Position numbers and translations under genes: made by a program
Shown here: positions 1 through 5,106 of the stretch, in pieces
Numbering within the stretch: the stretch's first letter is position 1
Layout of the letters: each line of letters opens with the position of its first letter
DNA from: Archangiaceae bacterium
GTDB taxonomy: Bacteria; Myxococcota; Myxococcia; Myxococcales; Myxococcaceae
Assembly: GCA_023248915.1 (NCBI GenBank)
Contig: JAHFDQ010000372.1
Coordinates: forward strand, 1 to 6,348
Direction: 5' to 3'
DNA length: 6,348 bases
The notes under the pieces: model-generated
What the model saw: only the letters and a program-made list of their open reading frames with translations
Databases searched by the model: none
Told to the model about the DNA's origin: nothing

Positions 1-11
1 GCAGTTCTCGG

Positions 12-38
12 CCCCTTGCGCAGAGGTGTCCCCTTGCG
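12..38. repeat. Pair of 9-bp direct repeats downstream of the IS91 transposase end
   Basis: CCCCTTGCG occurs at 12-20 and again at 30-38, an 18-bp period. The pair lies beyond the 3' end of the IS91-type transposase remnant (stop at 103), where an oriIS-like terminus would be expected. Nothing else in 1-102 was recognised, and a role in transposition is only a guess. Confidence 0.4.
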
Positions 39-102
39 GCGGTCGCGAGCAGCAGGGGTGCGGGCGAGGTGGGTGAGCGACTCCGGCGTACCCAGGGCGG
101 CG

Positions 103-300
103 TCAGCTCTGGAAGCCGAGAGCGAGCTGCGGCGGCCCGGCGGCGGTGGCCAGCGGCGCGGGACGGTTGCCCAAGCCGAGGTGCCCGAGGACTTCCCGGG
201 CCAGCCTGATGTCGGTGACGAATGCTGTCACGCGCATTCGCCCACCGCAGCGCTCGCACTCGAGAACGTCAGTCTGAAAGGAGCGTCTTTCATACTGCAC
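103..300 (-). pseudogene. IS91-family transposase, C-terminal remnant
   Basis: This is the last ~62 codons of a Y2-type (IS91 family, rolling-circle-like) transposase. The reading frame shows R-R-S-F-x-T-D-V-L-E-C-E-R-C-G-G-R-M-R, the C-terminal CxxC (C15 and C18 counted from the GTG at 300). It is followed by an A-F-V-T-D and L-A-R-E-V-L-x-H-L-G tail and a Pro-rich end, the usual finish of this family. The stop is at 105-103. Homology begins at about 288; the codons before it (E-V-Q-Y-E) belong to an adjoining recombinase-like sequence, so the GTG at 300 is not a real start. The N-terminal and middle parts of what is probably the same gene lie on the same strand at 5403-5107 and 1807-1697. 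Family recognition is from memory; the rest is read from the sequence. Confidence 0.8.
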
Positions 301-505
301 CTCGCGCAGTGGGACTGTCAGGGCGGTCGGGCGGGACTGGCGTGGACGGTGGTGCAGCGTCGCATGGGGGCCCGGCCGGGCGCCAGAAGAGCCACTCGCC
401 GTGGTCGTTGCAGATGCGGCCCTTCAGACGCCCCTGGAGGTGCCAGGCGCCGATGGTGGAGCGAGAGACGCCGAGCATCGTCGCAAGTTCCTGTCTCGTC
501 AGCAT
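290..505 (-). pseudogene. Serine-recombinase C-terminal remnant with helix-turn-helix
   Basis: The frame reads G-M-L-T-R-Q-E-L-A-x-M-L-G-V-S-R-S-T-I-G-A-W followed by N-D-H-G-E-W-L-F-W. This is the MerR-like helix-turn-helix that closes a group of large serine recombinases. It resembles the C-terminus of the intact recombinase in this window (L-L-T-L-D-E-L-A-A-K-L-G-R-S, then W-R-R-Q-G-R-L) but is clearly a different subfamily. No catalytic or zinc-ribbon part is present upstream. The likely true end (P-L-R-E-V-Q-Y-E) is in another frame around 303-289, so a frameshift also lies between about 320 and 400. The ATG at 505 is internal to the domain, not a gene start. This is probably the stub of a second, older element of the same general kind. 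Confidence 0.6.
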
Positions 506-509
506 TCCT

Positions 510-538
510 GTTGTTGACCACGCACGTTCGTGAACAAC
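510..538. repeat. Imperfect inverted repeat (bulged hairpin)
   Basis: GTTGTT (510-515), a 3-nt bulge and CACG (519-522) pair with CGTGAACAAC (529-538), leaving a 6-nt loop. It lies immediately upstream of the recombinase remnant on its strand. It could be an element end, a recombinase binding site or chance. There is no U-tract, so it is not a good intrinsic terminator. Confidence 0.4.
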
Positions 539-615
539 CGGCGGTGGCGTACCTGACTGCGTGACCGGCGGCGTGCCGGAAGTGGTCAGCGATCACGGTC
601 AGCCGAGCGGCGCGG

Positions 616-1353
616 TTGACCGAAAACTTTCCCCTCAGGACCAACGGCAGTGTGCTTGTTGACGCCCGCGAGCATGGTGCTGGCGCGCACGCACAAAAAG
701 GTGAGGCCCGGCACGGAGTGCACCGTGCGGGCCTCGAGGCGGTGCAGCTTCGGCACAAGAGCCAGCTGACCAGCGAGGAATACGTAAAGCAGGAGGCCTG
801 GAAGAGCGCAAATTTAGAGCGCTGTCCGCTGCACCCGGAGGGCGGGTGCGGCATCGCGCGGCACACGCCGTACGCGCGAGTCGAGCCGCCAGGGATGTTC
901 ATCGCTCGCTCGTATTGCGAGAAGGGGCACACCACCTTCAGCCTGCTGCCGGACTGCCTGGCCTCGCGGCTGTCATCGACGTTGCCGGACATGGAGCGGG
1001 TGGTCGATGCCGTCGAGCAGCGGGAGTCGAGCGTCGAGGCGGTCGCTGAGAAACTTCGGCCCGACATCGAGGTGCAGGGGGCGGTGCGGTGGGCAAGGCG
1101 ACGGGTGATGGCGGCGGCGATTGCGCTGTTGGTGCTGAAGGGCCTTCAGCCTGACGTCTTGGCCCGCGTGTCGCCCACGATGGGCGGCTTCCGCGCGGCG
1201 CTTGGCGTCGAGGCGGTGCTGCCGGCATTGCGGGAGATGGCAGGTGCGCAGCTGGCCTCGGTGCCGCCGTATGTCGGATTCGGCCCCCACGCCACGGGCG
1301 GGAAAACCGGCCGCCGCCGTCGCCAACAGGGAAAGGGCGCAGACCCGCCATGA
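616..1353 (+). CDS. IS-associated hypothetical protein with Cys/His metal-binding-like cluster
   Basis: I recognise the type (a small protein found beside insertion sequences in high-GC proteobacteria) but not a proven function. Counting from the TTG at 616, residues from about 50 look conserved. A Cys/His cluster follows: C70, H73 and C78, then C101, H105 and C114, in a C-P-L-H-P-E-G-G-C-G ... Y-C-E-K-G-H-T-T-F-S-L-L-P-D-C context. This suggests a zinc ribbon like those of transposase DNA-binding domains. A helical, Ala/Arg-rich segment (about 120-180) and a basic tail (G-R-R-R-R-Q-Q-G-K-G) follow. The start is uncertain: residues 1-49 look unlike protein, and a GTG at 718 in the same frame is a plausible later start without a convincing ribosome site. 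No matching transposase is in the window, so it may be orphaned. I would compare it with the DUF6431-type proteins. Confidence 0.55.
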   Translation: MTENFPLRTNGSVLVDAREHGAGAHAQKGEARHGVHRAGLEAVQLRHKSQLTSEEYVKQEAWKSANLERCPLHPEGGCGIARHTPYARVEPPGMFIARSYCEKGHTTFSLLPDCLASRLSSTLPDMERVVDAVEQRESSVEAVAEKLRPDIEVQGAVRWARRRVMAAAIALLVLKGLQPDVLARVSPTMGGFRAALGVEAVLPALREMAGAQLASVPPYVGFGPHATGGKTGRRRRQQGKGADPP

Positions 1354-1410
1354 CGCATCGCCTACTCATGCCGCCGCCCGAATGGACGGGCCACAACGCA
1401 GGAGCGGCAC

Positions 1411-1638
1411 GTGGCCTACTACGCCGTCCCAACCAACATCCAATCCGTGCAGGCGTTTCGTAAACAGCTCACCCGTCATTGGTTTCGGGCTCTGCGAAGG
1501 CGGGGCCAGAAGCACCGGGTGAACTGGGAGCGGATGAATGCAATCGCCGATCGCTGGCTACCGAAGGCCCGCATCCAGCACCCCTGGCCCGACATGCGGC
1601 TCAACGTCAAGACCCGAGGTGGGAGCCGAGTGCGGTAG
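1411..1638 (+). pseudogene. Group II intron reverse transcriptase/maturase, C-terminal fragment
   Basis: The last ~75 codons match the maturase/DNA-binding tail of a group II intron-encoded protein: H-V-A-Y-Y-A-V-P-T-N, F-R-K-Q-L-T-R-H-W-F-R-A-L-R-R-R, N-W-E-R-M-N, R-W-L-P-K-A-R-I-Q-H-P-W-P. Such proteins are usually 400-600 residues; here the whole reverse-transcriptase part is gone. Homology starts about 1408, so the GTG at 1411 is not a true start. The TAG at 1636-1638 falls inside intron domain V. That is an accepted arrangement for such ORFs, though a second frame continuing P-R-W-E-P-S-A ... A-R-I-C-A-G-G also resembles homologues, so a one-base shift near 1610 cannot be excluded. The intron encoded by this remnant cannot be mobile on its own. 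Confidence 0.8.
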
Positions 1639-1695
1639 TTCCGCTCGCTCGGATCTGTGCGGGGGGCGGCTCGAAAGGGCCGTCCCTACCGCGAC
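1623..1695 (+). ncRNA. Group II intron domains V and VI
   Basis: Domain V is 1623-1655 (33 nt). GAGCCGAG pairs with CTCGGATC, enclosing the conserved AGC triad. A 2-nt CG bulge precedes the lower 3' strand, and an upper stem (GCGG/CCGC) closes a TAGTT loop. Domain VI follows: GCGG (1659-1662) pairs with CCGC (1689-1692), and GGGGCGGCTC (1663-1672) pairs with GGGCCGTCCC (1677-1686) through a GAAA tetraloop. U1687 and A1688 bulge between the two helices. A1688 lies 7 nt before the 3' end, the usual position of the branch-point adenosine. Pairings were worked out by eye. Confidence 0.85.
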
Positions 1696-1696
1696 G

Positions 1697-1807
1697 CCGC
1701 ACCGGCACCCGCGGGACTACGAAATCCACCAGGTGCGCCGCCGCCTCGTGCGCCCTACGCGCCGTGCACGATGGGCAAACGCCTCGTCGCTTGCAGCTGA
1801 AAGAAAC
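1697..1807 (-). pseudogene. IS91-family transposase, middle fragment (Cys cluster)
   Basis: Thirty-seven codons read V-S-F-S-C-K-R-R-G-V-C-P-S-C, then A-R-R-A-H-E-A-A-A-H-L-V-D-F-V-V-P-R-V-P-V-R. This is the second half of the N-terminal zinc-binding domain of IS91-type transposases (Zn_Tnp_IS91 type) and the start of the following domain. It continues directly from the codon at 5109-5107, where the N-terminal fragment stops. On its other side the homology ends at the 3' end of the group II intron (1695). It is therefore a short island of the target gene left between two insertions. Confidence 0.85.
1806..1807. other. Left attachment junction (predicted core dinucleotide)
   Basis: On the minus strand the IS91 frame enters here as GT-T TCT TTC, while the N-terminal piece leaves at GT-C GGG at 5109-5108. 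GT (AC on the plus strand) is the only base pair shared at both junctions in register, as expected for the 2-bp crossover core of a large serine recombinase. The position is inferred from frame and motif restoration and could be off by a base or two. Confidence 0.55.
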
Positions 1808-1816
1808 GGTTCCCGG

Positions 1817-1830
1817 CTGCACCTGATGTG
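1817..1830 (+). repeat. Left terminal inverted repeat of the recombinase element
   Basis: CTGCACCTGATGTG here matches the minus strand of 5073-5086 (CTGCACCTCATCTG) at 12 of 14 positions. It begins 9 nt inside the predicted core and overlaps the GTG start of the first gene. It may be a recombinase binding half-site. Confidence 0.5.
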
Positions 1831-2088
1831 CACGGGCTGCAGTGTCGATTCCGGGTGACTCACCCTTTCCACCCGCTGCGAGGTCGCGAGTTCGACGTCC
1901 TCGATGAGCGCCGGGCCTGGGGCACGCACTGGCTCTATTGCAGTGAGGCCGACGGCCGGCTCTTCTGTCTGCCTTCCTCGTGGACCGACCGGGCCGAGGT
2001 CGACCCCTTCGTGGTCGTCTCCGCCGGGCGCGCCCTGGTTCGCGTTGAAGAGCTTCTGCGGCTGACCGAGCTCCTCCCGCGCCGATGA
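1828..2088 (+). CDS. DUF5372-like small protein of the recombinase element
   Basis: An 86-aa protein with the signature V-T-H-P-F-H-P-L-x-G-R-E-F-D-V-L near the N-terminus, then W-G-x-x-W-L-Y, D-G-R-L-F-C-L-P-S-S-W-T-D, and D-P-F-V-V-V-S-A-G-R with a C-terminal V-x-x-L-L-R-L-x-x-L-L. This matches from memory the family annotated DUF5372, found beside phage-type recombinases and transposon genes; no biochemical role is known to me. The pattern suggests a compact beta-rich domain without membrane segments. The GTG at 1828 is the furthest in-frame start in the element and overlaps the left inverted repeat; conserved sequence begins about residue 8. Its stop overlaps the next ATG (ATGA, 2085-2088). 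With so little room upstream, it would need a promoter at or outside the element end. Confidence 0.8.
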   Translation: MHGLQCRFRVTHPFHPLRGREFDVLDERRAWGTHWLYCSEADGRLFCLPSSWTDRAEVDPFVVVSAGRALVRVEELLRLTELLPRR

Positions 2089-2273
2089 GCGCAGGCACTC
2101 CATCCGCGGCAGGTCATCGAGAGCGTAAGGCAAACTTCGCCGCATGCGTCAAGCAAAGGACGCCGGACCAGGGCCCACGCGGCGCCGACGCAGGGCGAGA
2201 TGGCAGCCGGCTTCTTGATGGGCGTGACAGTAGGCGTAATGGACGTTACATATCCGTCAACCAGGAGGGCTGA
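2085..2273 (+). CDS. Possible 62-aa ORF bridging two element genes
   Basis: The ORF opens with an ATGA overlap on the DUF5372-like gene and closes with a TGATG overlap on the helix-turn-helix gene, as a coupled operon gene would. Against it, the peptide is Arg/Gly/Asp-rich and of low complexity, has no motif I recognise, and spans a plausible promoter and the Shine-Dalgarno sequence of the next gene. It could instead be a 185-nt regulatory gap, or an ORF kept open only so that ribosomes reach the next start. Confidence 0.25.
   Translation: MSAGTPSAAGHRERKANFAACVKQRTPDQGPRGADAGRDGSRLLDGRDSRRNGRYISVNQEG
2224..2252 (+). promoter_or_regulatory. Candidate sigma-70-type promoter before the helix-turn-helix gene
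   Basis: GTGACA (2224-2229, five of six to TTGACA), a 17-nt spacer and TACATA (2247-2252, weak -10). Transcription would begin near 2259, just before the AGGAGGG at 2263-2269, giving a very short leader. A GACG...CGTC dyad (2242-2258) overlaps the -10 and could be an operator for the adjacent helix-turn-helix protein. Confidence 0.35.
2263..2269 (+). promoter_or_regulatory. Strong ribosome binding site for the helix-turn-helix gene
   Basis: AGGAGGG ends 3 nt before the ATG at 2273. The spacing is short, but the match to the anti-Shine-Dalgarno sequence is near perfect, which fixes this start. Confidence 0.75.
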
Positions 2274-2926
2274 TGGCCAAGGCGAAACCCGTGGACCCGA
2301 AGACGACGGCGCTGCGTGACTCCGGCTGCCTCAACCGCAGACCGAGCGATGTCGCCGACCCGCTCTTCCGCGGAAGCACCTTCTTCGACGCCAGGGACAT
2401 CGTGCAGGTCAAGTACGAGATGGTCCGCCGCGTCGAGATCGACTCCCAGACGGTGACGGCGGCCGCGGCCGGGTTCGGCTTCTCGCGGCCGTCTTTCTAT
2501 CAAGCCCAGGCGACACTGAGTCGAGAGGGCCTGGCGGGCCTGGTGCCCAAGAAACGCGGGCCTCGCGGCGGACACAAGCTGACCGTCGAATTAGTGGAGT
2601 TTCTCGAGAAGGAACGGGCGAAGGACGCGCCATCTGCCCCCGAGCTGGCGGCGCGGGTGCAGAAGCGGTTTGGCGTCGATGTCCATCCGCGTTCCATCGA
2701 GCGCGCCCTGTCCCGCAGCGAAAAAAAGCCCAATGAGTGGTCTGCCAAATTGCTCGCTGGCTTCCACGCGGTCGTCGTACGAGGCGCTCCGTCAGCGCTG
2801 GCTCGGAGGCCAGGACGAAGCAGTCTGCGACGGCCGGACGGGGCTCGCCGTTCTGTTGCGGCAGGGCGTGGCTGCCTGGGCGAGCGCGTGGTCGCCTCCG
2901 CAGGCTTCGCCGGGGGCCGTTCCTGA
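2273..2926 (+). CDS. Helix-turn-helix protein of the recombinase element, with frame-changed C-terminus
   Basis: Residues 1-152 look genuine. They contain F-F-D-A-R-D-I-V-Q-V-K-Y-E-M (37-50), a helix-turn-helix S-Q-T-V-T-A-A-A-A-G-F-G-F-S-R-P-S-F-Y (58-76), a basic link G-L-V-P-K-K-R-G-P-R-G-G-H-K-L (89-103) and a second winged-helix-like part ending H-P-R-S-I-E-R-A-L (138-146). This is the layout of DNA-binding front halves of transposases and of orphan recombinase partners. It probably binds the element's ends or its own promoter. From residue 153 the frame gives Arg/Gly-rich sequence without family character. A -1 shift on the A7 run would instead end the protein at residue 154 (...E-K-K-A-Q), with TGA at 2734-2736 overlapping the next start. 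The 217-aa form may therefore be an artefact, a mutation, or one of two products. Confidence 0.75.
   Translation: MAKAKPVDPKTTALRDSGCLNRRPSDVADPLFRGSTFFDARDIVQVKYEMVRRVEIDSQTVTAAAAGFGFSRPSFYQAQATLSREGLAGLVPKKRGPRGGHKLTVELVEFLEKERAKDAPSAPELAARVQKRFGVDVHPRSIERALSRSEKKPNEWSAKLLAGFHAVVVRGAPSALARRPGRSSLRRPDGARRSVAAGRGCLGERVVASAGFAGGRS
2721..2728 (+). promoter_or_regulatory. A7G slippery run (A AAA AAG) in the helix-turn-helix gene
   Basis: The frame reads GAA AAA AAG (2720-2728), so the heptamer A AAA AAG is in the register used for -1 frameshifting in E. coli dnaX and several insertion sequences. A -1 slip gives GCC CAA TGA and stops at 2736. No downstream pseudoknot or upstream Shine-Dalgarno-like stimulator was confirmed by eye. 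A plain one-base deletion from A8, or a sequencing error, would look identical. Confidence 0.45.
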
Positions 2927-3038
2927 AGCGTCGAGCACGCTCGGCGGCGGCGCTGCTCTCTTGCCCGAGCCCTCGCGTGCCCAAATGGCCACGGTGTTGG
3001 CGACGATGGTGTGGGCTGCGGCCCAGGGAGCGACGTAA
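2733..3038 (+). CDS. 101-aa unknown protein upstream of the recombinase
   Basis: The frame shows S-Y-E-A-L-R-Q-R-W-L-G-G (15-26), G-L-A-V-L-L-R-Q-G-V-A-A-W-A-S-A-W (37-53), a Pro/Ala-rich linker, and an alanine-rich helix S-R-A-Q-M-A-T-V-L-A-T-M-V-W-A-A (81-96). Proteins with a Y-E-x-L-R and an L-L-x-R-G-x-A-A-W motif occur, as I recall, between the helix-turn-helix gene and the recombinase in related elements; the function is unknown. The ATG at 2733 is chosen because it forms an ATGA with the -1-frame stop of the preceding gene; an earlier ATG at 2670 lies inside that gene's well-formed frame. There is no Shine-Dalgarno sequence, so translation would rely on coupling. The stop overlaps the recombinase ATG (TAATG). 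The helices are amphipathic-looking rather than a membrane span. Confidence 0.65.
   Translation: MSGLPNCSLASTRSSYEALRQRWLGGQDEAVCDGRTGLAVLLRQGVAAWASAWSPPQASPGAVPEASSTLGGGAALLPEPSRAQMATVLATMVWAAAQGAT
3025..3030 (+). promoter_or_regulatory. Ribosome binding site of the recombinase
   Basis: AGGGAG lies 7 nt before the ATG at 3038, at standard spacing. This, with the TAATG overlap, decides the start over the further-upstream in-frame start at 3011. Confidence 0.7.
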
Positions 3039-5095
3039 TGCACGAAGCGCAGCGCAAGGTCACCCCCCAGCACCTGAAGCGGAAGGCGTTTCTCTACGTC
3101 CGCCAATCCACCATGCGGCAGGTGATGGAGAACACCGAGTCCACCGAGCGTCAATATGCCCTGCGGCAGCGGGCGGTCGCACTGGGGTGGCCGCTGGAGC
3201 AAGTCGAAGTCATCGACCGCGACCTCGGGCATTCCGCAGCGGCGGCGGCGGATCGCGAGGGCTTCAAGACGCTGGTGAGCGAAGTCGGGCTGGGCCACGC
3301 CGGCATCGTGATGGGCCTGGAGGTCTCTCGGCTCGCGCGCAATTCCACCGACTGGCATCGCCTCCTGGAAATCTGCGCCCTGAGCGACACGTTGATTCTC
3401 GACGAGGATGGTGTCTACGACCCGGCGCAGTTCAACGACCGGCTCTTGCTGGGGCTCAAGGGCACCATGTCCGAGGCAGAGCTTCACGTCCTCAAGGCGC
3501 GGCTGCGCGGCGGCCTGTTGAACAAAGCACGGCGTGGCGAGCTGAAGACGGCGCTGCCCGTCGGTCTCGTCCACGACGCACAGGACCGCGTGCGGCTCGA
3601 CCCAGACGCCCAGGTGCAGCAGGCGATTCGCTTCTTCTTCGACACCTTTCAGCGCACCTGTACCTCCACCGCCACCGTCCGGAGCTTCGGGAAGGAGAAG
3701 ATCTCCTTCCCGCGGCGGCTGCGAGCGGGGCCCCGCAAGGGCGAGCTCGTCTGGGGCGGGCTCACCGAGGGCCGCGCGCTAAGTCTGCTGCGCAACCCGC
3801 GTTACGCAGGAGCCTTCGTGTTCGGCCGCACGCGCCAGCGGCACCACGGCGACGGCAAGAGAGTCACAATTCGAAAACCCCGCGAGGAGTGGGTCTCCCT
3901 TCAGTGCGAAGCGCACGAGGGGTATGTGACCTGGGCGCAGTACGAGGAGAACCAGAAGCGGCTCTCTGAAAACGCACGAGCCCGCGGACCGGAACACCGT
4001 CGCTGCCCGCCACGCGAGGGTCCGGCGCTCTTGCAGGGGCTGCTGCTGTGCGGGGTCTGTGGCACGAGGATGTCGGTCCGCTACTACTCGCGGGGCGACG
4101 ACTTGGCGCCGCACTACTCTTGCGGGGGTCGGGGCAACAAGCAGGGCGAGCGCGGATGCCAGAGCAGCTCGGGCGCCGGCATCGACGCGGCCATCGGCCC
4201 GCTGGTGCTCGAGGCGCTCTCGCCGCTTTCGCTGGAGGTCTCGTTGGCGGTGCAGAAGGAGATCGAAAGCCGGCTGGAGGAGGCAGACGGGCTGCGGCGG
4301 AAGCAGGTCGAGCGGGCGCGCTACGAAGCGGACCTGGCGCGTCATCGCTACATGCAGGTGGACCCAAACAACCGACTGGTCGCCGACGAGCTCGAGGGGG
4401 ATTGGAACAAGAAGCTCACCGCGCTGACGCAGGCACAGCAGGAATACGAGCGTCGCCGGCAACAGGACCGACTCCAACTCGACGAGGCGGCGCGCGCTCG
4501 CATCCTTTCCCTGGCGACCGATGTGCCTCGGCTCTGGGCTGACCCGAAGACGCCGCAGCGCGAGCGAAAGCAGGTGGTGCGCCTCCTCCTCGAGGATGTG
4601 ACCCTGCTCAAGATGGACGCCGGCCTCACCCTGCACGTCCGCTTCAAGGGCGGCGCCACGCGCACCCTGAGCTTGCCGGCGCCCAAGACGGCGTGGGAGG
4701 AACGCCAGACGAACGCAGAGGTGATGGCGGAGATCGACCGACTACTGGACGAACACACCTTCGACGAGATCGCCGCGCTCTTGAACGAGCGCAAGCTCGT
4801 CAGCGGCACGGGCCTGCCCTTCCACGGTGACCGAGTTGAGTACCTCTGCCGGCACTACAAGCTCAAACCGCGCTTCGACCGGCTGCGCGCAGCTGGGCTG
4901 CTCACCCTCGATGAGCTCGCCGCTAAGCTCGGTCGCTCGATACAGACCATCAAACTCTGGCGCCGCCAGGGCCGACTGCCGGTCGCCGCCCGCAAGCTGG
5001 ACGACAACGGACGGCACATGTACGAGGATCCAGCCGCCCGTGGCCCCGGAGAGCTTCCCAACGCAGCTGACTCAGATGAGGTGCAGTGTGACTGA
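3038..5095 (+). CDS. Large serine recombinase (site-specific integrase/transposase)
   Basis: This 685-aa recombinase would cut and rejoin DNA through a serine-phosphodiester link and presumably integrates and excises the element. An N-terminal resolvase domain spans about 16-165: Y-V-R-Q-S-T with catalytic S24 and R22, then S-R-L-A-R-N (97-102) and the long helix M-S-E-A-E-L-H-V-L-K-A-R-L-R-G-G (144-159). A recombinase domain follows, including L-R-N-P-R-Y-A-G-A-F-V-F-G (251-263). The zinc ribbon has C338, C341, C362 and C374. A coiled-coil stretch covers about 400-485. The C-terminus carries a MerR-like helix-turn-helix (622-645) and ends D-E-V-Q-C-D. Length and domain order are complete, with no frameshift, so it may be active. 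It is last in the element, and its 3' end encodes the right inverted repeat. The start is chosen by the AGGGAG site and the overlap with the preceding stop. Confidence 0.95.
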   Translation: MHEAQRKVTPQHLKRKAFLYVRQSTMRQVMENTESTERQYALRQRAVALGWPLEQVEVIDRDLGHSAAAAADREGFKTLVSEVGLGHAGIVMGLEVSRLARNSTDWHRLLEICALSDTLILDEDGVYDPAQFNDRLLLGLKGTMSEAELHVLKARLRGGLLNKARRGELKTALPVGLVHDAQDRVRLDPDAQVQQAIRFFFDTFQRTCTSTATVRSFGKEKISFPRRLRAGPRKGELVWGGLTEGRALSLLRNPRYAGAFVFGRTRQRHHGDGKRVTIRKPREEWVSLQCEAHEGYVTWAQYEENQKRLSENARARGPEHRRCPPREGPALLQGLLLCGVCGTRMSVRYYSRGDDLAPHYSCGGRGNKQGERGCQSSSGAGIDAAIGPLVLEALSPLSLEVSLAVQKEIESRLEEADGLRRKQVERARYEADLARHRYMQVDPNNRLVADELEGDWNKKLTALTQAQQEYERRRQQDRLQLDEAARARILSLATDVPRLWADPKTPQRERKQVVRLLLEDVTLLKMDAGLTLHVRFKGGATRTLSLPAPKTAWEERQTNAEVMAEIDRLLDEHTFDEIAALLNERKLVSGTGLPFHGDRVEYLCRHYKLKPRFDRLRAAGLLTLDELAAKLGRSIQTIKLWRRQGRLPVAARKLDDNGRHMYEDPAARGPGELPNAADSDEVQCD
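5073..5086 (-). repeat. Right terminal inverted repeat of the recombinase element
   Basis: The minus strand reads CTGCACCTCATCTG, matching the left-end sequence at 12 of 14 positions. It encodes the recombinase's last residues (D-E-V-Q) and lies 21 nt inside the predicted core. The same AGGTGCAGT also marks the end of the second recombinase remnant (302-294, minus). Confidence 0.5.
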
Positions 5096-5106
5096 CAGTT
5101 CAACCC

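Larger units (their letters stand above)
1411..1695 (+). mobile_element. Group II intron, 3' remnant
   Basis: The piece holds the maturase tail and RNA domains V and VI, ending in the expected ...GAC at 1695. Everything 5' of about 1408, including domains I-III and the RT core, is missing and replaced by unrelated sequence. The 3' junction is supported independently: the IS91 transposase frame on the opposite strand is recognisable up to R-V-P-V-R at 1697 and loses homology exactly at the predicted intron end. The intron therefore sits antisense to the transposase gene, so splicing could not repair the transposase message. Confidence 0.8.

Noticed and set aside
318..1067. 249-codon minus-strand frame
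   Set aside because: It is antisense to the Cys/His ORF and overlaps the recombinase stub in a wrong frame; no family motif was seen.
1600..1640. Frameshift at the end of the maturase tail
   Set aside because: The stop at 1636-1638 within domain V is a known arrangement, and the adjoining-frame homology arises because domain V itself overlaps coding ends in relatives; not needed to explain the remnant.
3011..3037. Recombinase start at 3011
   Set aside because: It would add nine residues without family character; the ATG at 3038 has a well-spaced AGGGAG and overlaps the upstream stop.
2737..3969. Long 410-codon plus-strand frame across the 101-aa gene and the recombinase
   Set aside because: It is Arg/Ala/Pro-rich without motifs and overlaps the complete, motif-bearing recombinase in another frame; long open shadows are common in GC-rich DNA.
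3779..4636. 285-codon minus-strand frame inside the recombinase gene
   Set aside because: Antisense shadow of the zinc-ribbon and coiled-coil coding region; Leu/Arg-rich with no motif.
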